This document shows, piece after piece, positions 28,685 to 39,300 of a stretch of DNA of 64,000 nucleotides (positions are counted from its first letter, which is position 1; each line of letters opens with the position of its first letter). A program made the translations under genes and the position numbers. Below the pieces are notes generated by a model, which was not told the DNA's origin, ran no database searches, and worked only from the letters and a program-made list of their open reading frames with translations. Source of the stretch: CAVZXS01 sp963779325 (lineage in GTDB: Bacteria > Bacteroidota > Bacteroidia > Chitinophagales > Chitinophagaceae); contig CAVZXS010000011.1 of NCBI GenBank assembly GCA_963779325.1, positions 434,001 through 498,000 of the forward strand, written 5' to 3'.

Positions 28685-30085
28685 TTAATCAATCTTCCCT
28701 ACCATATTAGCCGGCACCACCCATTCATCAAATTCTTTAGGTGTTACATAACCCAACTTCACCGCCATGGCTTTCAGCGTAGTTCCTTCTTTATGCGCTT
28801 TCTGCGCTATTTCCGCGGCTTTATAATAACCAATCTTAGTATTCAAAGCCGTTACCAGCATCAATGAATTGTCAACATGCTTTTTAATATTGGCTTTAAT
28901 AGGCTCAATACCCGCGGCACATTTATCATTAAATGAAACACAACCGTCGCCAATGAGCCTGGCGCTGTGTAAAAAATTATAAATCATTACGGGTTTAAAA
29001 ACATTTAATTCAAAATGGCCGTTGCTGCCGCCGATACTTATGGTAACATCATTACCCATTACCTGCGCGGCAATCATAGTCAATGCTTCACATTGCGTTG
29101 GGTTTACTTTGCCCGGCATGATGGATGAACCCGGTTCATTATCCGGAATAAATATTTCACCGATACCGCTTCTCGGTCCGCTACTGAGCAACCGGATGTC
29201 ATTAGCGATTTTCATAAGACTTACCGCTACTGTTTTTAATGCGCCGTGCGATTCTACTATTGCATCATGCGCTGCCAATGCTTCAAATTTATTTTTTGCC
29301 GTTACAAAAGGCAACTTGGTGAGTTTGGCAATATGCTTTGCCACATTTACAGAATAACCGGGCGGTGTATTGATACCGGTACCTACAGCCGTACCGCCCA
29401 ATGCCAACTCCGATAAATGCGCCAATGTATTTTTAACAGCTCTCAATCCGTGATCCAATTGCGAAACATAGCCGCTGAATTCCTGTCCCAACGTAAGCGG
29501 GGTAGCATCCATACAATGTGTACGCCCGATCTTGACTACCTTTTTAAATGCTTTTGCTTTTTTATCTAATGTATTGCGCAGTTTTTCAATACCCGGAATA
29601 GTTGTCTCCATTAAAATTTTATACGCGGCAATATGCATGGCCGTAGGAAATGTATCATTACTGGACTGCGACTTATTTACATCATCATTGGGATGCAGGT
29701 ATTTTTCTTTGTCACTTAATTTACCCCCGTTTAATACATGTCCGCGATAAGCAATCACTTCATTCACATTCATATTGCTTTGCGTACCGCTGCCGGTTTG
29801 CCACACAACCAGCGGAAAATAATCATCCAATTTTCCGTCCAAAATTTCTTTAGCCGCCCTGCCGATTAAATCCGCTTTCTTTTTTGTCAATATGCCTGCT
29901 TCCAGATTTGTAATAGCGGCCGCATGTTTTAAATAAGCGAATGCTCTTATAATTTCTTTCGGCATACGGTTAATATCCTGCGCTATTTTAAAATTATCGA
30001 TGCTGCGCTGCGTTTGCGCACCGTAGTAGGCTTTTGAAGGCACTTTCACTTCGCCCATGGTATCTTTTTCTATTCTGAATTCCAT
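28685..30085 (-). CDS. fumC: Class II fumarate hydratase
   Basis: 466 residues, the normal length. The protein interconverts fumarate and L-malate in the TCA cycle. Family signatures: GSGTQSNMNVNEVIA, SSNDTFPTA, the catalytic-loop GSSIMPGKVNPTQCE and GRTHCMDATPLTLGQEF. Substrate-site residues therefore look intact. The ATG at 30085 is the only start consistent with the family N-terminus (MEFRIEKDTMGEVKVP). Confidence 0.97.
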   Translation of the reverse strand: MEFRIEKDTMGEVKVPSKAYYGAQTQRSIDNFKIAQDINRMPKEIIRAFAYLKHAAAITNLEAGILTKKKADLIGRAAKEILDGKLDDYFPLVVWQTGSGTQSNMNVNEVIAYRGHVLNGGKLSDKEKYLHPNDDVNKSQSSNDTFPTAMHIAAYKILMETTIPGIEKLRNTLDKKAKAFKKVVKIGRTHCMDATPLTLGQEFSGYVSQLDHGLRAVKNTLAHLSELALGGTAVGTGINTPPGYSVNVAKHIAKLTKLPFVTAKNKFEALAAHDAIVESHGALKTVAVSLMKIANDIRLLSSGPRSGIGEIFIPDNEPGSSIMPGKVNPTQCEALTMIAAQVMGNDVTISIGGSNGHFELNVFKPVMIYNFLHSARLIGDGCVSFNDKCAAGIEPIKANIKKHVDNSLMLVTALNTKIGYYKAAEIAQKAHKEGTTLKAMAVKLGYVTPKEFDEWVVPANMVGKID

Positions 30086-30196
30086 ATATTTTTTTTAATA
30101 GCATAAAGGTAGGGCAAGAATTTTTTTTTAAAAGAAAAAGAAAACTGCTTTTTCCGTATATTTAGAGAAATGCCGCAGCCGGTTTTAAAAGCGATT

Positions 30197-31613
30197 ATGA
30201 TTAAATTACTTTCCCTTGTTATATTTTTTGTTCCCTTTTTTTCTGCGGCGCAGCAAGCATTACCAAAACCTTCCGCCGCGCAACTTTCATGGCACCAACA
30301 GGAGTTTTACCTTTTCATTCATTTTGGCCCCAATACATTTACCGATAAAGAATGGGGCGAAGGAACGGAACATGAAGAAATATTTAATCCGTCCGATTTA
30401 GATTGCGATCAATGGTGCCGTATTGCAAAGCAGGCCGGCGCCAAAGGCGTTATTATAACAGCCAAACACCATGACGGTTTTTGTCTTTGGCCAAGTAATT
30501 TTTCCAAACATACCGTACGTGAAAGTAAATGGAAGAACGGTGAAGGTGATGTATTAAAAGAATTATCCGAAGCATGTAAACGAAACGGATTAAAGTTTGG
30601 TGTGTACATTTCGCCATGGGACAGAAACCACCCTGACTACGGAACGGAGCAATACAATGATGTATTTGTAAGTATGATGACTGAACTGTTTATCAACTAC
30701 GGTCCCATTTGGGAACTGTGGTGGGATGGCGCTAACGGTGAAGGACCGAATGGCAAAAAACAAGTGTATGATTGGGATAGGTTTAAAAAAACAGTAACTG
30801 CTCTTTCACCAAATACGGTTGTGTTTAGTGATGTGGGGCCGCATATACGATGGGTGGGAAACGAAAAAGGAATTGCGGGCAAAACAAATTGGAATACGTT
30901 GGATACAATTGGTTTTACACCGGGCTTGGGTGCGCCGTCGACAGATACGCTTAACATTGGCAACATAAACGGCAAAGTATGGATACCGGCAGAATGTGAT
31001 GTAAGCATACGACCGGGTTGGTTTTATCATGCCAGCGGAAGATGATAAAGTAAAAACACCAAAGCAGTTGTTTGATTTGTATTTAAAATCCGTCGGTCGA
31101 GGCGCCAACTTATTGCTGAATGTACCGCCCGACAGAAGAGGACTGATACATGAAAATGATTCAGCTTCATTGATCGGTTTCAGAAAATTAGTGAGCGAAA
31201 ATTTCGGGAAAAACTTAGCGGGTTCAGCAAGAGCTTATTTTATACCGCATATCGGCAAAAGAGCGGCGCCGCGTTTGATCGATCGCAACATTAATTCCTT
31301 TGAAAAAATCACATTGTCGGATTTGCAAAAAATAGAAATTGACTTCAGAAAACCGCAAAAAATAAATTGTATTGTATTGAAAGAATTTTTGAAAGACGGG
31401 CAGCGGTGCAAAAGATTCAAACTGCTTTTGTCAAACGATAAATACCAATTAATAAAAGATATAAGCGGTACTACCATTGGCAATAAAAGAATAATTACTT
31501 TCCCCGCGGTAGAGGTTTCAAAAATTACTTTTTCGGTAAAAGATCAAAAAGCCGCGACAGCCATCAGCGAAATAGAAGTTTATCTTATTGATGAAAATTT
31601 GATTGAGCAATAA
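30197..31613 (+). pseudogene. GH29 alpha-L-fucosidase, interrupted by one frameshift
   Basis: Signal peptide MIKLLSLVIFFVPFFSAAQQ supports the start at 30197 (an upstream ATG at 30170 adds nine residues). The GH29 TIM-barrel runs through FYLFIHFGPNTFTDKEWG, KHHDGFCLWPS, FGVYISPWDRNHPDYG and the nucleophile region WELWWDGANGEG. The frame breaks at GCGGAAGAT (31035-31043): removing one G of 31037-31038 gives HASEDDKVKTP and joins the second part (LLLNVPPDRRGLIHEND). A C-terminal beta-domain (residues about 350-470) may bind carbohydrate. The span is 3n+1, as for a single inserted base. It probably removes alpha-L-fucose from glycans in the periplasm and may supply the fucose operon at 56-64 kb. 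Confidence 0.85.
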
Positions 31614-31631
31614 AATATTACAGCAACAAAA

Positions 31632-32414
31632 TTATTTCCCCTTAAAATCAGCTTTACGTTTTTCTAAAAAAGCCGTTACGCCTTCTTTCATCTCATCGGC
31701 GCCGAAGCAATTGCCGAATAATTTTATTTCTTCAGTAAAACCATTTACACCCGGCTTGTAATATGCATTAACGGCAGCTATTACATTGCCAACCGCACGG
31801 GGTCCTTTGGTCATAATCACTTCCAGTATTTTTTTTGTATGCTCCAATAAAGTTTCCGCCGTGGTAACATGATTGACCAAACCCAATTGTTTGGCTTCGT
31901 TTGCATCAATCATGTGGCCTGTCATCATCAGTTCCATCGCTTTTCCTTTACCAACCAATTGTACTAAACGTTGCGTACCGCCATAGCCCGGTATCAATCC
32001 CAAGTTTACTTCGGGCTGACCAAACTTTGCACCCTCACCGGCCAATCTGAAATGACAGGCCATCGCCAACTCGCAACCGCCGCCCAATGCAAATCCGTTT
32101 ACCGCAGCCACTATCGGTTTGGGACAATTTTCAATTTTATCAAATACCATTTCCTGTCCGCGTTTAGCCAATGCCTCTCCGCCTTCGGCACCCAACGTAA
32201 GAAACTCGGCAATATCGGCGCCCGCAACAAATGCTTTGGGTCCCGCGCCGGTTAGGATAGCGCATTTCATTGCGGCATTATTGTACACTTCATCAACGGC
32301 CGCACTCAATTCCTCAATCACCGTTTTATTCAGCGCATTTAATTTATCGGGCCGGTTGATAGTGATGGTGCAAATACCGTTTTCTAAATTGGTGAGTATT
32401 GTAGAATAGTTCAT
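31632..32414 (-). CDS. Enoyl-CoA hydratase/isomerase family protein (crotonase)
   Basis: 260 residues, typical crotonase length. It has the oxyanion-hole segments KAFVAGADIAEF and ALGGGCELAMACHF and both catalytic glutamates of true hydratases, in GGCELA and FGQPEVNLGLIPGYGGTQRL. It should hydrate short-chain enoyl-CoA (crotonyl-CoA) in fatty-acid or amino-acid breakdown. The B12-binding protein at 33087 lies nearby on the same strand but is separated by an unrelated gene pair. Confidence 0.93.
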   Translation of the reverse strand: MNYSTILTNLENGICTITINRPDKLNALNKTVIEELSAAVDEVYNNAAMKCAILTGAGPKAFVAGADIAEFLTLGAEGGEALAKRGQEMVFDKIENCPKPIVAAVNGFALGGGCELAMACHFRLAGEGAKFGQPEVNLGLIPGYGGTQRLVQLVGKGKAMELMMTGHMIDANEAKQLGLVNHVTTAETLLEHTKKILEVIMTKGPRAVGNVIAAVNAYYKPGVNGFTEEIKLFGNCFGADEMKEGVTAFLEKRKADFKGK

Positions 32415-32418
32415 GAGT

Positions 32419-32895
32419 TTATTTATTGCTGTTTCGTAATTTATCTAACTGAGATACATCCCAATAGTCTTTTTGTCGATGTGAAAGAAGCTTTGATTCT
32501 CTTAATAATTCATAGGAGATAAATCTTAATTCAATATTTTCTGCGACTGTGTGAGCCGATATAGTTTTTTCCGCTTCATCAAAATTGATTGAGTTATGAA
32601 TGAAAGTAAGAATATCAATTACATTTGGTCTGCTGCCAAGACTGCAGGTAAAGTAAGTTGTAAAATCCTGTTCTTTAATATCCGCAAACTCTTCTTCAGT
32701 GTAGCCCATACAAAGCATAGTATCAAAAAAACAATTCCTGTTTTCATTTGTAGGGGCTAACCAAATATCTAAATCTTCGGTGGCTCGGTGGTAACCATAA
32801 AAATTAACGGCATAACCGCCAATGCACATATACCTCAACCTGTTTTTTTGAGCACACTTTAAAAAATTCAAAAATTCAGGGTGTTCAATGTCCAT
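32419..32895 (-). CDS. Nucleotidyltransferase-fold protein, AbiEii/MNT-like
   Basis: 158 residues. The motif GGYAVNFYGYHRATEDLDIWL is a nucleotidyltransferase G-G...D-x-D active site (Asp-Leu-Asp). The rest (IDILTFIHNSINFDEAEKT; RESKLLSHRQKDYWDV) fits the family of small nucleotidyltransferases that include AbiEii and MNT enzymes. It overlaps the 3' end of a small upstream gene by 11 bp, which suggests a coupled two-gene unit of toxin-antitoxin kind. That role is an inference. Confidence 0.75.
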   Translation of the reverse strand: MDIEHPEFLNFLKCAQKNRLRYMCIGGYAVNFYGYHRATEDLDIWLAPTNENRNCFFDTMLCMGYTEEEFADIKEQDFTTYFTCSLGSRPNVIDILTFIHNSINFDEAEKTISAHTVAENIELRFISYELLRESKLLSHRQKDYWDVSQLDKLRNSNK

Positions 32896-33077
32896 AATGG
32901 AAATGCTTCTGAATGGTTACTTTTTTTGAAGAAGGGTTCAAAAAATCTTTATTATTTCTTTTTTGCAGTTCTGCCAATGCTTTTAATCTTTCGGACGCGT
33001 GATAGCAAATAAAAGTATTCCAGAAAATAATGCTCCTGCTCTTCAAAAGATTTAAATACTTTGACTCTCTTTTCCAT
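32885..33077 (-). pseudogene. Small antitoxin-like protein upstream of the nucleotidyltransferase, frameshifted
   Basis: ATG at 33077 gives MEKRVKVFKSFEEQEHYFLE; the family-like continuation ASERLKALAELQKRNNKDFL and KVTIQKHFHYGH is in the next frame and stops at 32885. The span is 193 nt, exactly 3n+1, so one inserted base would explain the break. The intact protein would be about 63 residues. The overlap with the downstream gene (11 bp) indicates translational coupling. The ORFs are too short to show up in a long-ORF search, and the gene would be missed by annotation. Confidence 0.6.
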
Positions 33078-33086
33078 ACATCAAAT

Positions 33087-33494
33087 TTAAAAACTTCTGT
33101 TCACTTTTACCCAATCTTTTATATATGCAGCAATATCGGAAGTAGTAGTGCCGGGTGCAAATAATTTGCCTACGCCCATTGCGTTCAAAGCCTTCATATC
33201 ATCATCGGGAATAATACCGCCGCCGGTAAGCAATACATCATTCATTCCTTTTTCTTTCATCAATGCAATTACTTTCGGAAAAACGGTATTGTGTGCTCCC
33301 GAAAGAATGCTGATACCGATGGCATCCACATCTTCCTGCAAAGCGGCATTCACTACCATTTCAGGCGTTTGGCGAAGGCCGGTATAAATTACTTCCATAC
33401 CTGCATCACGCAAAGCCGTAGCGATTACTTTGGCGCCGCGGTCGTGGCCATCCAGTCCTACTTTAGCAACTAAAACTCTGATGGGTCTGCTCAT
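33087..33494 (-). CDS. Cobalamin-binding domain protein (methylmalonyl-CoA mutase C-terminal domain type)
   Basis: 135 residues forming a stand-alone B12-binding Rossmann domain. The base-off/His-on signature DxHxxG is present as DGHDRG (residues 15-20), followed by the conserved ISILSGAH and LLTGGGIIPDDD segments. In the family it supplies adenosylcobalamin to a separate mutase large subunit (methylmalonyl-CoA or related acyl-CoA mutase). No such subunit gene is in the window. No cobalamin riboswitch was seen upstream. Confidence 0.92.
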   Translation of the reverse strand: MSRPIRVLVAKVGLDGHDRGAKVIATALRDAGMEVIYTGLRQTPEMVVNAALQEDVDAIGISILSGAHNTVFPKVIALMKEKGMNDVLLTGGGIIPDDDMKALNAMGVGKLFAPGTTTSDIAAYIKDWVKVNRSF

Positions 33495-33570
33495 AGTGTA
33501 AACTTATGGTGCGAAAATACATTGTTTAAAATTCTTGTCCGACTAAACAGATGTAATCTTTAAGACGCCT

Positions 33571-33850
33571 CTATGACTTCACCCCGAACCCTTCTCCAAG
33601 AGAGTTGAGAGCAGAATCCTCACTCCATAAGGTTTTCCATGAATTCGAACATAATGCCGAAGGCATGTTATTTTTGTAGAAAATGCCTGTAATTGTTGGA
33701 ATAAAATCCCCAAGGGATGATATCAATGCCACGCCTTCGGCGTTTTTATACAAAATAGCTACCCTCTTTCTATAATAATTACAACCCTTCGGGTTTATTG
33801 ATCCTGTAATTTCCTTAAATAATATTTCTCCCGCAACGTAGCTTGAAGGA
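33571..33850. repeat. Dispersed intergenic repeats in an 877-bp gene-free gap
   Basis: Short hairpin units are visible: ATGCCGAAGGCAT (near 33654), ACGCCTTCGGCGT (near 33731) and AACCCTTCGGGTT (near 33782), separated by AT-rich DNA. A CCCTTCTCCAAGAGAG-type piece lies near 33590. Open frames here are only readings of the repeats. Confidence 0.5.
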
Positions 33851-33885
33851 GAGAAGCAGAGTCTTTACTCAATTAGATTTTCGGC

Positions 33886-34285
33886 TAATTCTTTTGTTGA
33901 GGTGCTAAATCATTTATGAAACCGGTGTTTAATGAAGTCTGAAACCTCTCTTTTTTTTTGCTTACTACGCTGAACGTAGTTGTATATTTTTCCCCTTTGT
34001 TCTTTTGGCTTGAACCAAAAGAACAAAAAATTCAAGTCCCGGCGAATGCTCCGCCGCCGGAACGGCCAACGCACATGCAGACTCTAAAACTTCTCGGATG
34101 CTTTTCTTTCCGAAGAGAACAGCCGGAGGCACCCGCTTCGTGATATTGAACGACCCTGAAAGCGCTGTGTTCCCGGCTAAACTTCAACTAAGCACGGAGA
34201 TTATTCAAACAGGCCGGGAACAAGGCGCTGATAGAGTCTTCTATTTTCAAGAAAAAATACAAATAGCACCTCAACAAAAGAATTA
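33886..34285. mobile_element. 400-bp intergenic element bounded by perfect 22-bp inverted repeats (MITE-like)
   Basis: TAATTCTTTTGTTGAGGTGCTA (split here as TAATTCTTTTG + TTGAGGTGCTA) at 33886-33907 is the exact reverse complement of 34264-34285. Inside lie a perfect 13-bp stem (TTTGTTCTTTTGG 33996-34008 / CCAAAAGAACAAA 34015-34027) and a second long stem (AGCGCTGTGTTCCCGGCT 34161-34178 against 34211-34229). There is no transposase. It could be a non-autonomous mobile element or a structured RNA. Confidence 0.5.
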
Positions 34286-34371
34286 ACCTGATTGCAGATT
34301 CAGATTTTCTATAAATTCGAATATTTTAATCTAATATTGATTCTTTAAGTTGTTGGGTTGTAAATTACGTC

Positions 34372-35361
34372 ATGCAATTCAGAAAATTCGGAAATACAGA
34401 TTTAACAGTTAGTGAAATTGGTTTTGGCGCCTGGGCTATTGGTGGTGGCGCAACTATTGGTACTACGGCTATTGGCTGGGGCGATGCGGATGATGACGTT
34501 TCAAAAAAGGCGATCCATCAATCATTGGATGCCGGTATTAATTTTTTTGATACGGCGGATATTTATGGTCTCGGCCATTCGGAAGATTTGATTGGCAAAA
34601 CAATCGGTGATAAAAAAGATGTAATCATCGCTACTAAAGCGGGCAACGTAGCAAGAGATGAAAAATTTACCGTTGATTACAGCAGGGAATATATTTTAAA
34701 CGCCTGCGAAGCAAGTTTACGAAGATTAAAAAGAAATACGATTGACTATTACCAGCTGCACACCGCCCGGTTAACGCATTTGCAAAACGGCGAATGCATT
34801 GAGGCTATGCAGCAATTGCAGCGTGAAGGGAAAATCCGTTATTGGGGATTGTCATTAAATACTTTTGACCCGCTGCCCGAAGCTGATTTTTTATTAGAAA
34901 ATAATTTAGGTACAGGTTTTCAATTAGTATTAAATCTTATCAATCAAAAAGCATTACCAATATTAAAAAAAGCTTCGGCAAAAGGCTATGGTATTATTGC
35001 ACGAATGCCCTTGCAATTTGGATTGCTTACGGGCAAGTTTGACAAGCAGGCTGAGTTCTCCGATAATGACCACCGCAAAAACAGGCTGACAAAAGAAATA
35101 ATAGATGCGACCCTAAAAGCCACCGAGCCTGTTTGGCAACTTTGCAAAAAATATAATTGCAGTAAAACACAATTAGCGCTCAGTTATATTTTAAGTTACC
35201 CCGAAGTATCTGTTATTATTCCGGGTATACGAACACCCGAACATGTTCAATTAAATACAGAAGGTTTATTTTTATTAGAACCTGCTGACAAAGCCTTTAT
35301 TGAAAATTTGGGCAGCAGTTCTTTTGTATCTTTAATGGAGATGATACAGAGGCAGGGGTGA
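34372..35361 (+). CDS. Aldo/keto reductase
   Basis: 329 residues, (beta/alpha)8 barrel NADPH-dependent reductase. The catalytic tetrad is visible: Asp and Tyr in FFDTADIYGLGHSE, Lys in IIATKAGN, His in YYQLHTARL. The C-terminal NADP-binding SVIIPGIRTPEHV is typical of the family. The physiological substrate is not evident. It is a single gene preceded by a long repeat region. Confidence 0.93.
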   Translation: MQFRKFGNTDLTVSEIGFGAWAIGGGATIGTTAIGWGDADDDVSKKAIHQSLDAGINFFDTADIYGLGHSEDLIGKTIGDKKDVIIATKAGNVARDEKFTVDYSREYILNACEASLRRLKRNTIDYYQLHTARLTHLQNGECIEAMQQLQREGKIRYWGLSLNTFDPLPEADFLLENNLGTGFQLVLNLINQKALPILKKASAKGYGIIARMPLQFGLLTGKFDKQAEFSDNDHRKNRLTKEIIDATLKATEPVWQLCKKYNCSKTQLALSYILSYPEVSVIIPGIRTPEHVQLNTEGLFLLEPADKAFIENLGSSSFVSLMEMIQRQG

Positions 35362-35393
35362 AATATATTTTTAATTAAAAATGTATTAATTAT

Positions 35394-36230
35394 TTAAAGG
35401 TCCGGCGCAAATTCATCAATCTGTATTTTCTTAAAATACCAATAGTCCATATCATTCAATATCATTTCAACTTTGAAACCGCCTTTGAAAACCGTTTCGT
35501 TAATCCCGCTTTTTGCAACTGCCCGGTAATTGCCGGTCACAGTACTTTCAGTTTCTTTCACATCGCAGTTAGCTATTGCACACTCCATAAGTTCAATTTC
35601 ATCAAATACAGATTTAAAGCGATTTATCATTTCAAAAAATGATTCACGGGTTTCATACAGCTTGTCGTTAAAAACAAAGCCTTCCTTATCATAATCAATT
35701 TCATAAAACAGGTCACTCTTGCTGAAAATATCAGCGAATAAATTCTGCTCTACCATTCTTGAATTGTCATAGACCGGATCAGGATGAAATTCATCATAAA
35801 TAAAATTACTTGACCACCCGGGCAAATTCATATCATCCATCTCATGTTCAAATAATTCTTCCGTTGTAAACCGATACAATTCCCTGTTGGAAATATTGGG
35901 GCTGCATACATCAAGATTAATACCACGCTCAGACAGATACTCATCCAAATCTTTCCATGCTTTATCTATATCATCGTCCGAAATTTCATTAACGGGTTTA
36001 AACTGCTCCGGCCGGCCAATTTTGTCAAACAGTTTAATTCTTTTTCTTTCGTCAAATTGTTTTTCAAAAGCCATTACATTTTTCAGGAACTCGTTTTCTA
36101 CTTCGGCGGGTAATGGGGTTTCTCCATCACCGCCAAAATGACCGCCCTGCTCCAGCATGAGCTTCATTTTAAGAAAATCATTTTCAGCTTTCAGCTTTTC
36201 TTCTTCATTGAGGTGACTAAAATCTTCCAT
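35394..36230 (-). CDS. Hypothetical protein, 278 aa, divergent from the SNF2 helicase
   Basis: An acidic soluble protein with a helical N-terminus (LNEEEKLKAENDFLKMKLML), a conserved-looking middle (YRFTTEELFEHEMDDMNLPG) and a C-terminal part with NTF2/SnoaL-like strands (TESTVTGNYRAVAK; DYWYFKKIQIDEF). I do not recognise a named family. It shares a 116-bp intergenic region with the helicase gene, so the two may be co-regulated. Confidence 0.7.
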   Translation of the reverse strand: MEDFSHLNEEEKLKAENDFLKMKLMLEQGGHFGGDGETPLPAEVENEFLKNVMAFEKQFDERKRIKLFDKIGRPEQFKPVNEISDDDIDKAWKDLDEYLSERGINLDVCSPNISNRELYRFTTEELFEHEMDDMNLPGWSSNFIYDEFHPDPVYDNSRMVEQNLFADIFSKSDLFYEIDYDKEGFVFNDKLYETRESFFEMINRFKSVFDEIELMECAIANCDVKETESTVTGNYRAVAKSGINETVFKGGFKVEMILNDMDYWYFKKIQIDEFAPDL

Positions 36231-36346
36231 CTCTTTTAATTTAAACGGAAGCTACTAAAATTATCAACAAGTTTTTCAATACCCTCTCTTCACTGTTACA
36301 TATTCTTACATTGCAAAAAAAATTCCGCATCTTTTAAAATAAATCT

Positions 36347-39300
36347 ATGGCACAATTCGGACGGACCTGGTGGGGCGAGCAATGGTTAAAATCTTTGGAC
36401 AGAATAGATTTTTCAAACCGTCTTCCCCGCGGCAGAAGCTACGCCAACAAGGGCATGGTGGCGTCGGTTAAGATAAATGAGAATATGGTGCAGGCCAAAG
36501 TAAAAGGAAGCCGGCCAAAACCTTATGACATTACCTTGATAGTGCCCCCGTTTTTTGATGAAGAGAAAAAGATTTTTATTGCCGGCATTAAGGACAATCC
36601 TTTAGTGGTTTCGCAACTGCTAAACCGCCAACTGCCAAAGGAATTATTAGACATCGCCGAAAAAAATAACATAAAAATTTTCCCGCAAAGCTGGCAGGAT
36701 ATAAAATTAAATTGTTCCTGCCCTGACTGGGCCGTGCCCTGCAAACACCTGGCAGCAGTAATCTATATCATTGCCAACGAAATAGACCAAAACCCTTTTT
36801 TAGTTTTTAACCTGCACCGGTTCGACCTGGTAAATGAGCTATCGGCCCATCAAATACAATTACAGGAACTGCAAACGGAAAATATTTTTTCTATTGAGGA
36901 TTGCGTAGCTACCAAGAAAATAAGTACAGCCAAAAATAACAAAACTCCGGAGAAGCCTGATTTTTCACTAATAGAAAACCTGCTGCCCACATTACCTCTT
37001 TTATTTACCGCCAACCCGCTTTTTTATGACGGAGATTTCAGAACAATTATTCAAAATCATTACAGGCGGTTTGCAAAATATGACCGGGATTACTTAGCCC
37101 AATTAAAAAAAGAAAAAACTGTTTTATCAAACGACTACCGCTATTTTGATTATGAAGTAATAGCACATCAGACCGGAGAGTTGTCTTTTACCGCCAAAGA
37201 TATTGACCGCAAAATTTATCCCGTTAAGAAAAATGATTTATTGATACTGCTGGCGCAAACCGAAAGCAAGCACTTAGATAATTACCGGGCTTCATTTGTA
37301 TTGCTGTACCGCGTATTCCGGTTTTGCAATATTCTGGCGGAACGCGGCGCATTGCTTCCCCGGTTGTTTAAAGCAGATAAAGAATATTACCGCATTCAAT
37401 GGATACCGGCATTAATAAATGCGAGTGTTAAAAAAGTATTTGACGATTTGCTGCAATGGTATCCTGATGAGCTAATTCAAATAAGCGATACCGCTACCAT
37501 TGCTAAAAAGAAAAACCCAAAATCAAAATCTGTATTATTACCGGCAAAACCGGAAGAAGCTTTATCTCTGTTATGCGGCTTTTTTGCCAACTCGTCGGTA
37601 CAGACCTGTTATAATAATGTAGGACGAATCGTTAAAACATCAAACAATGAAGGAAGAAAAATAAATGAATTATTTTTTGATAATGCGCCGCACCGTTTTG
37701 AAAGTTTTTCTGAAAAAGAAATACCTAATACGATACAACTATGGCTCAGTCGCTTTTACATCAGCAAAAAAGATTTCTCCCCCGTATTACAAATACATGA
37801 ATCGGAGAATAACACCGGCTTTGAATTGGAAGTACTGATAAAAGATAATAAAGCCCCCATGCAACCGGTAGAAAGCCTGTTTGCTTTTATGAAAAAGGAC
37901 AGCGACAAACAGTTTGCCGCTTTGAAAGACCTGCAGTTGCTCGCCCATTACCTGCCCGAACTGAATGATACGATTGCTTCCAAAGGCAAAAAAAAATTAC
38001 ACTACAGTTCTCAAACTTTCGCAGAAGTGCTTACCGGCATTTTGCCCGCCATCCGGCTGTTTGGTATTCAAACATTATTGCCCAAAAGTCTTCAATATTT
38101 GCTGAAGCCGCAGGTAACATTATCACTCAAAGCAAAAACAAGTAATAAAAAATATTTTTCAATTACCGAACTTTTAGATTATGATTGGAAAGTGGCGATG
38201 GGCAATAGTTTCCTGAGCAGTGAAGAATTTCTTAAACTGGCCGGCCAGGCCACCGGGCTTGTAAAGATCAGGGATCAGTATGTGATGATGAACCGTGAAG
38301 AGATAGAAAAAGTTATTAAAAAACTTACGCAACCTTCGGCGCCAAAAGTATTTACATTATTGCAGGCTGCATTGAGCGGCGACTATGAAGGAGCTCCGGT
38401 ATTGGTGGATGAAAAACTGCGTGATAAAATTAACAGCATCTTAAAAGCGGACGTTACCGCATTACCGGTACAGTTGAAAGCACAATTACGGCACTACCAG
38501 GAGCGGGGCTTTAGCTGGTTATACAAAAATGCACAATTAGGTTTAGGTTCTTTGCTGGCCGATGATATGGGCCTTGGTAAAACTATACAGGTAATTACTG
38601 CACTGCAAAAATTTAAAGAAGAACAGGCTCTTAAAAACAAACCGGCCTTGGTAATAGTGCCCACTACTTTGCTGAGCAACTGGAAGTCAGAGATAGAAAA
38701 ATTCGCACCATCATTGAATGCCATGATCTTTCATGGCGCCACCCGTAAAGCTGAATTTAAACAAGCCGATGTTGTAATTACTACTTATGGAATTGCCCGA
38801 ACAGAAAATGAACGCTTGGTAAAACAACCTTGGTACGCAGTAATAATTGATGAAGCTCAAAATATTAAAAATACAGAAACAGCACAAACCAAAGCAGTAA
38901 AGAAAATAAAAGCGGATATAAAAATAGCCATGACGGGTACTCCTGTAGAAAACCGACTGATGGAATACTGGAGTATTTTTGATTTTGCCAACCCCGGGTA
39001 TTTGGGTAATACAAATTGGTTTAATGAAGAATATGCCAAACCCATTGAAATAAACCAGGACAAAAAGCGATTGGAAAAATTCACAAAAATAACATCGCCC
39101 TTTATTATGCGGCGGGTGAAAACGGACAAATCCATCATCAGCGACCTGCCTGATAAAATTGAAAATAATCAAATATGCAACCTTTCTAAAGAACAGGCCG
39201 CTTTGTATAAAAGCATTACATACGACCTGATGCAGGAAGTAGAAAACGCTGAAGGAATAAGCCGCCGGGGTATTATTTTAAAACTGCTTACTATTTTAAA

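Noticed and set aside
33571..33753. 60-codon minus-strand frame
   Set aside because: It is made of the CGCCGAAGGCG/AACCCTTCGGGTT hairpin repeats and is not a gene.
33958..34286. Two plus-strand frames inside the 400-bp inverted-repeat element
   Set aside because: They cross the stems of the element; composition reflects palindromes rather than protein.
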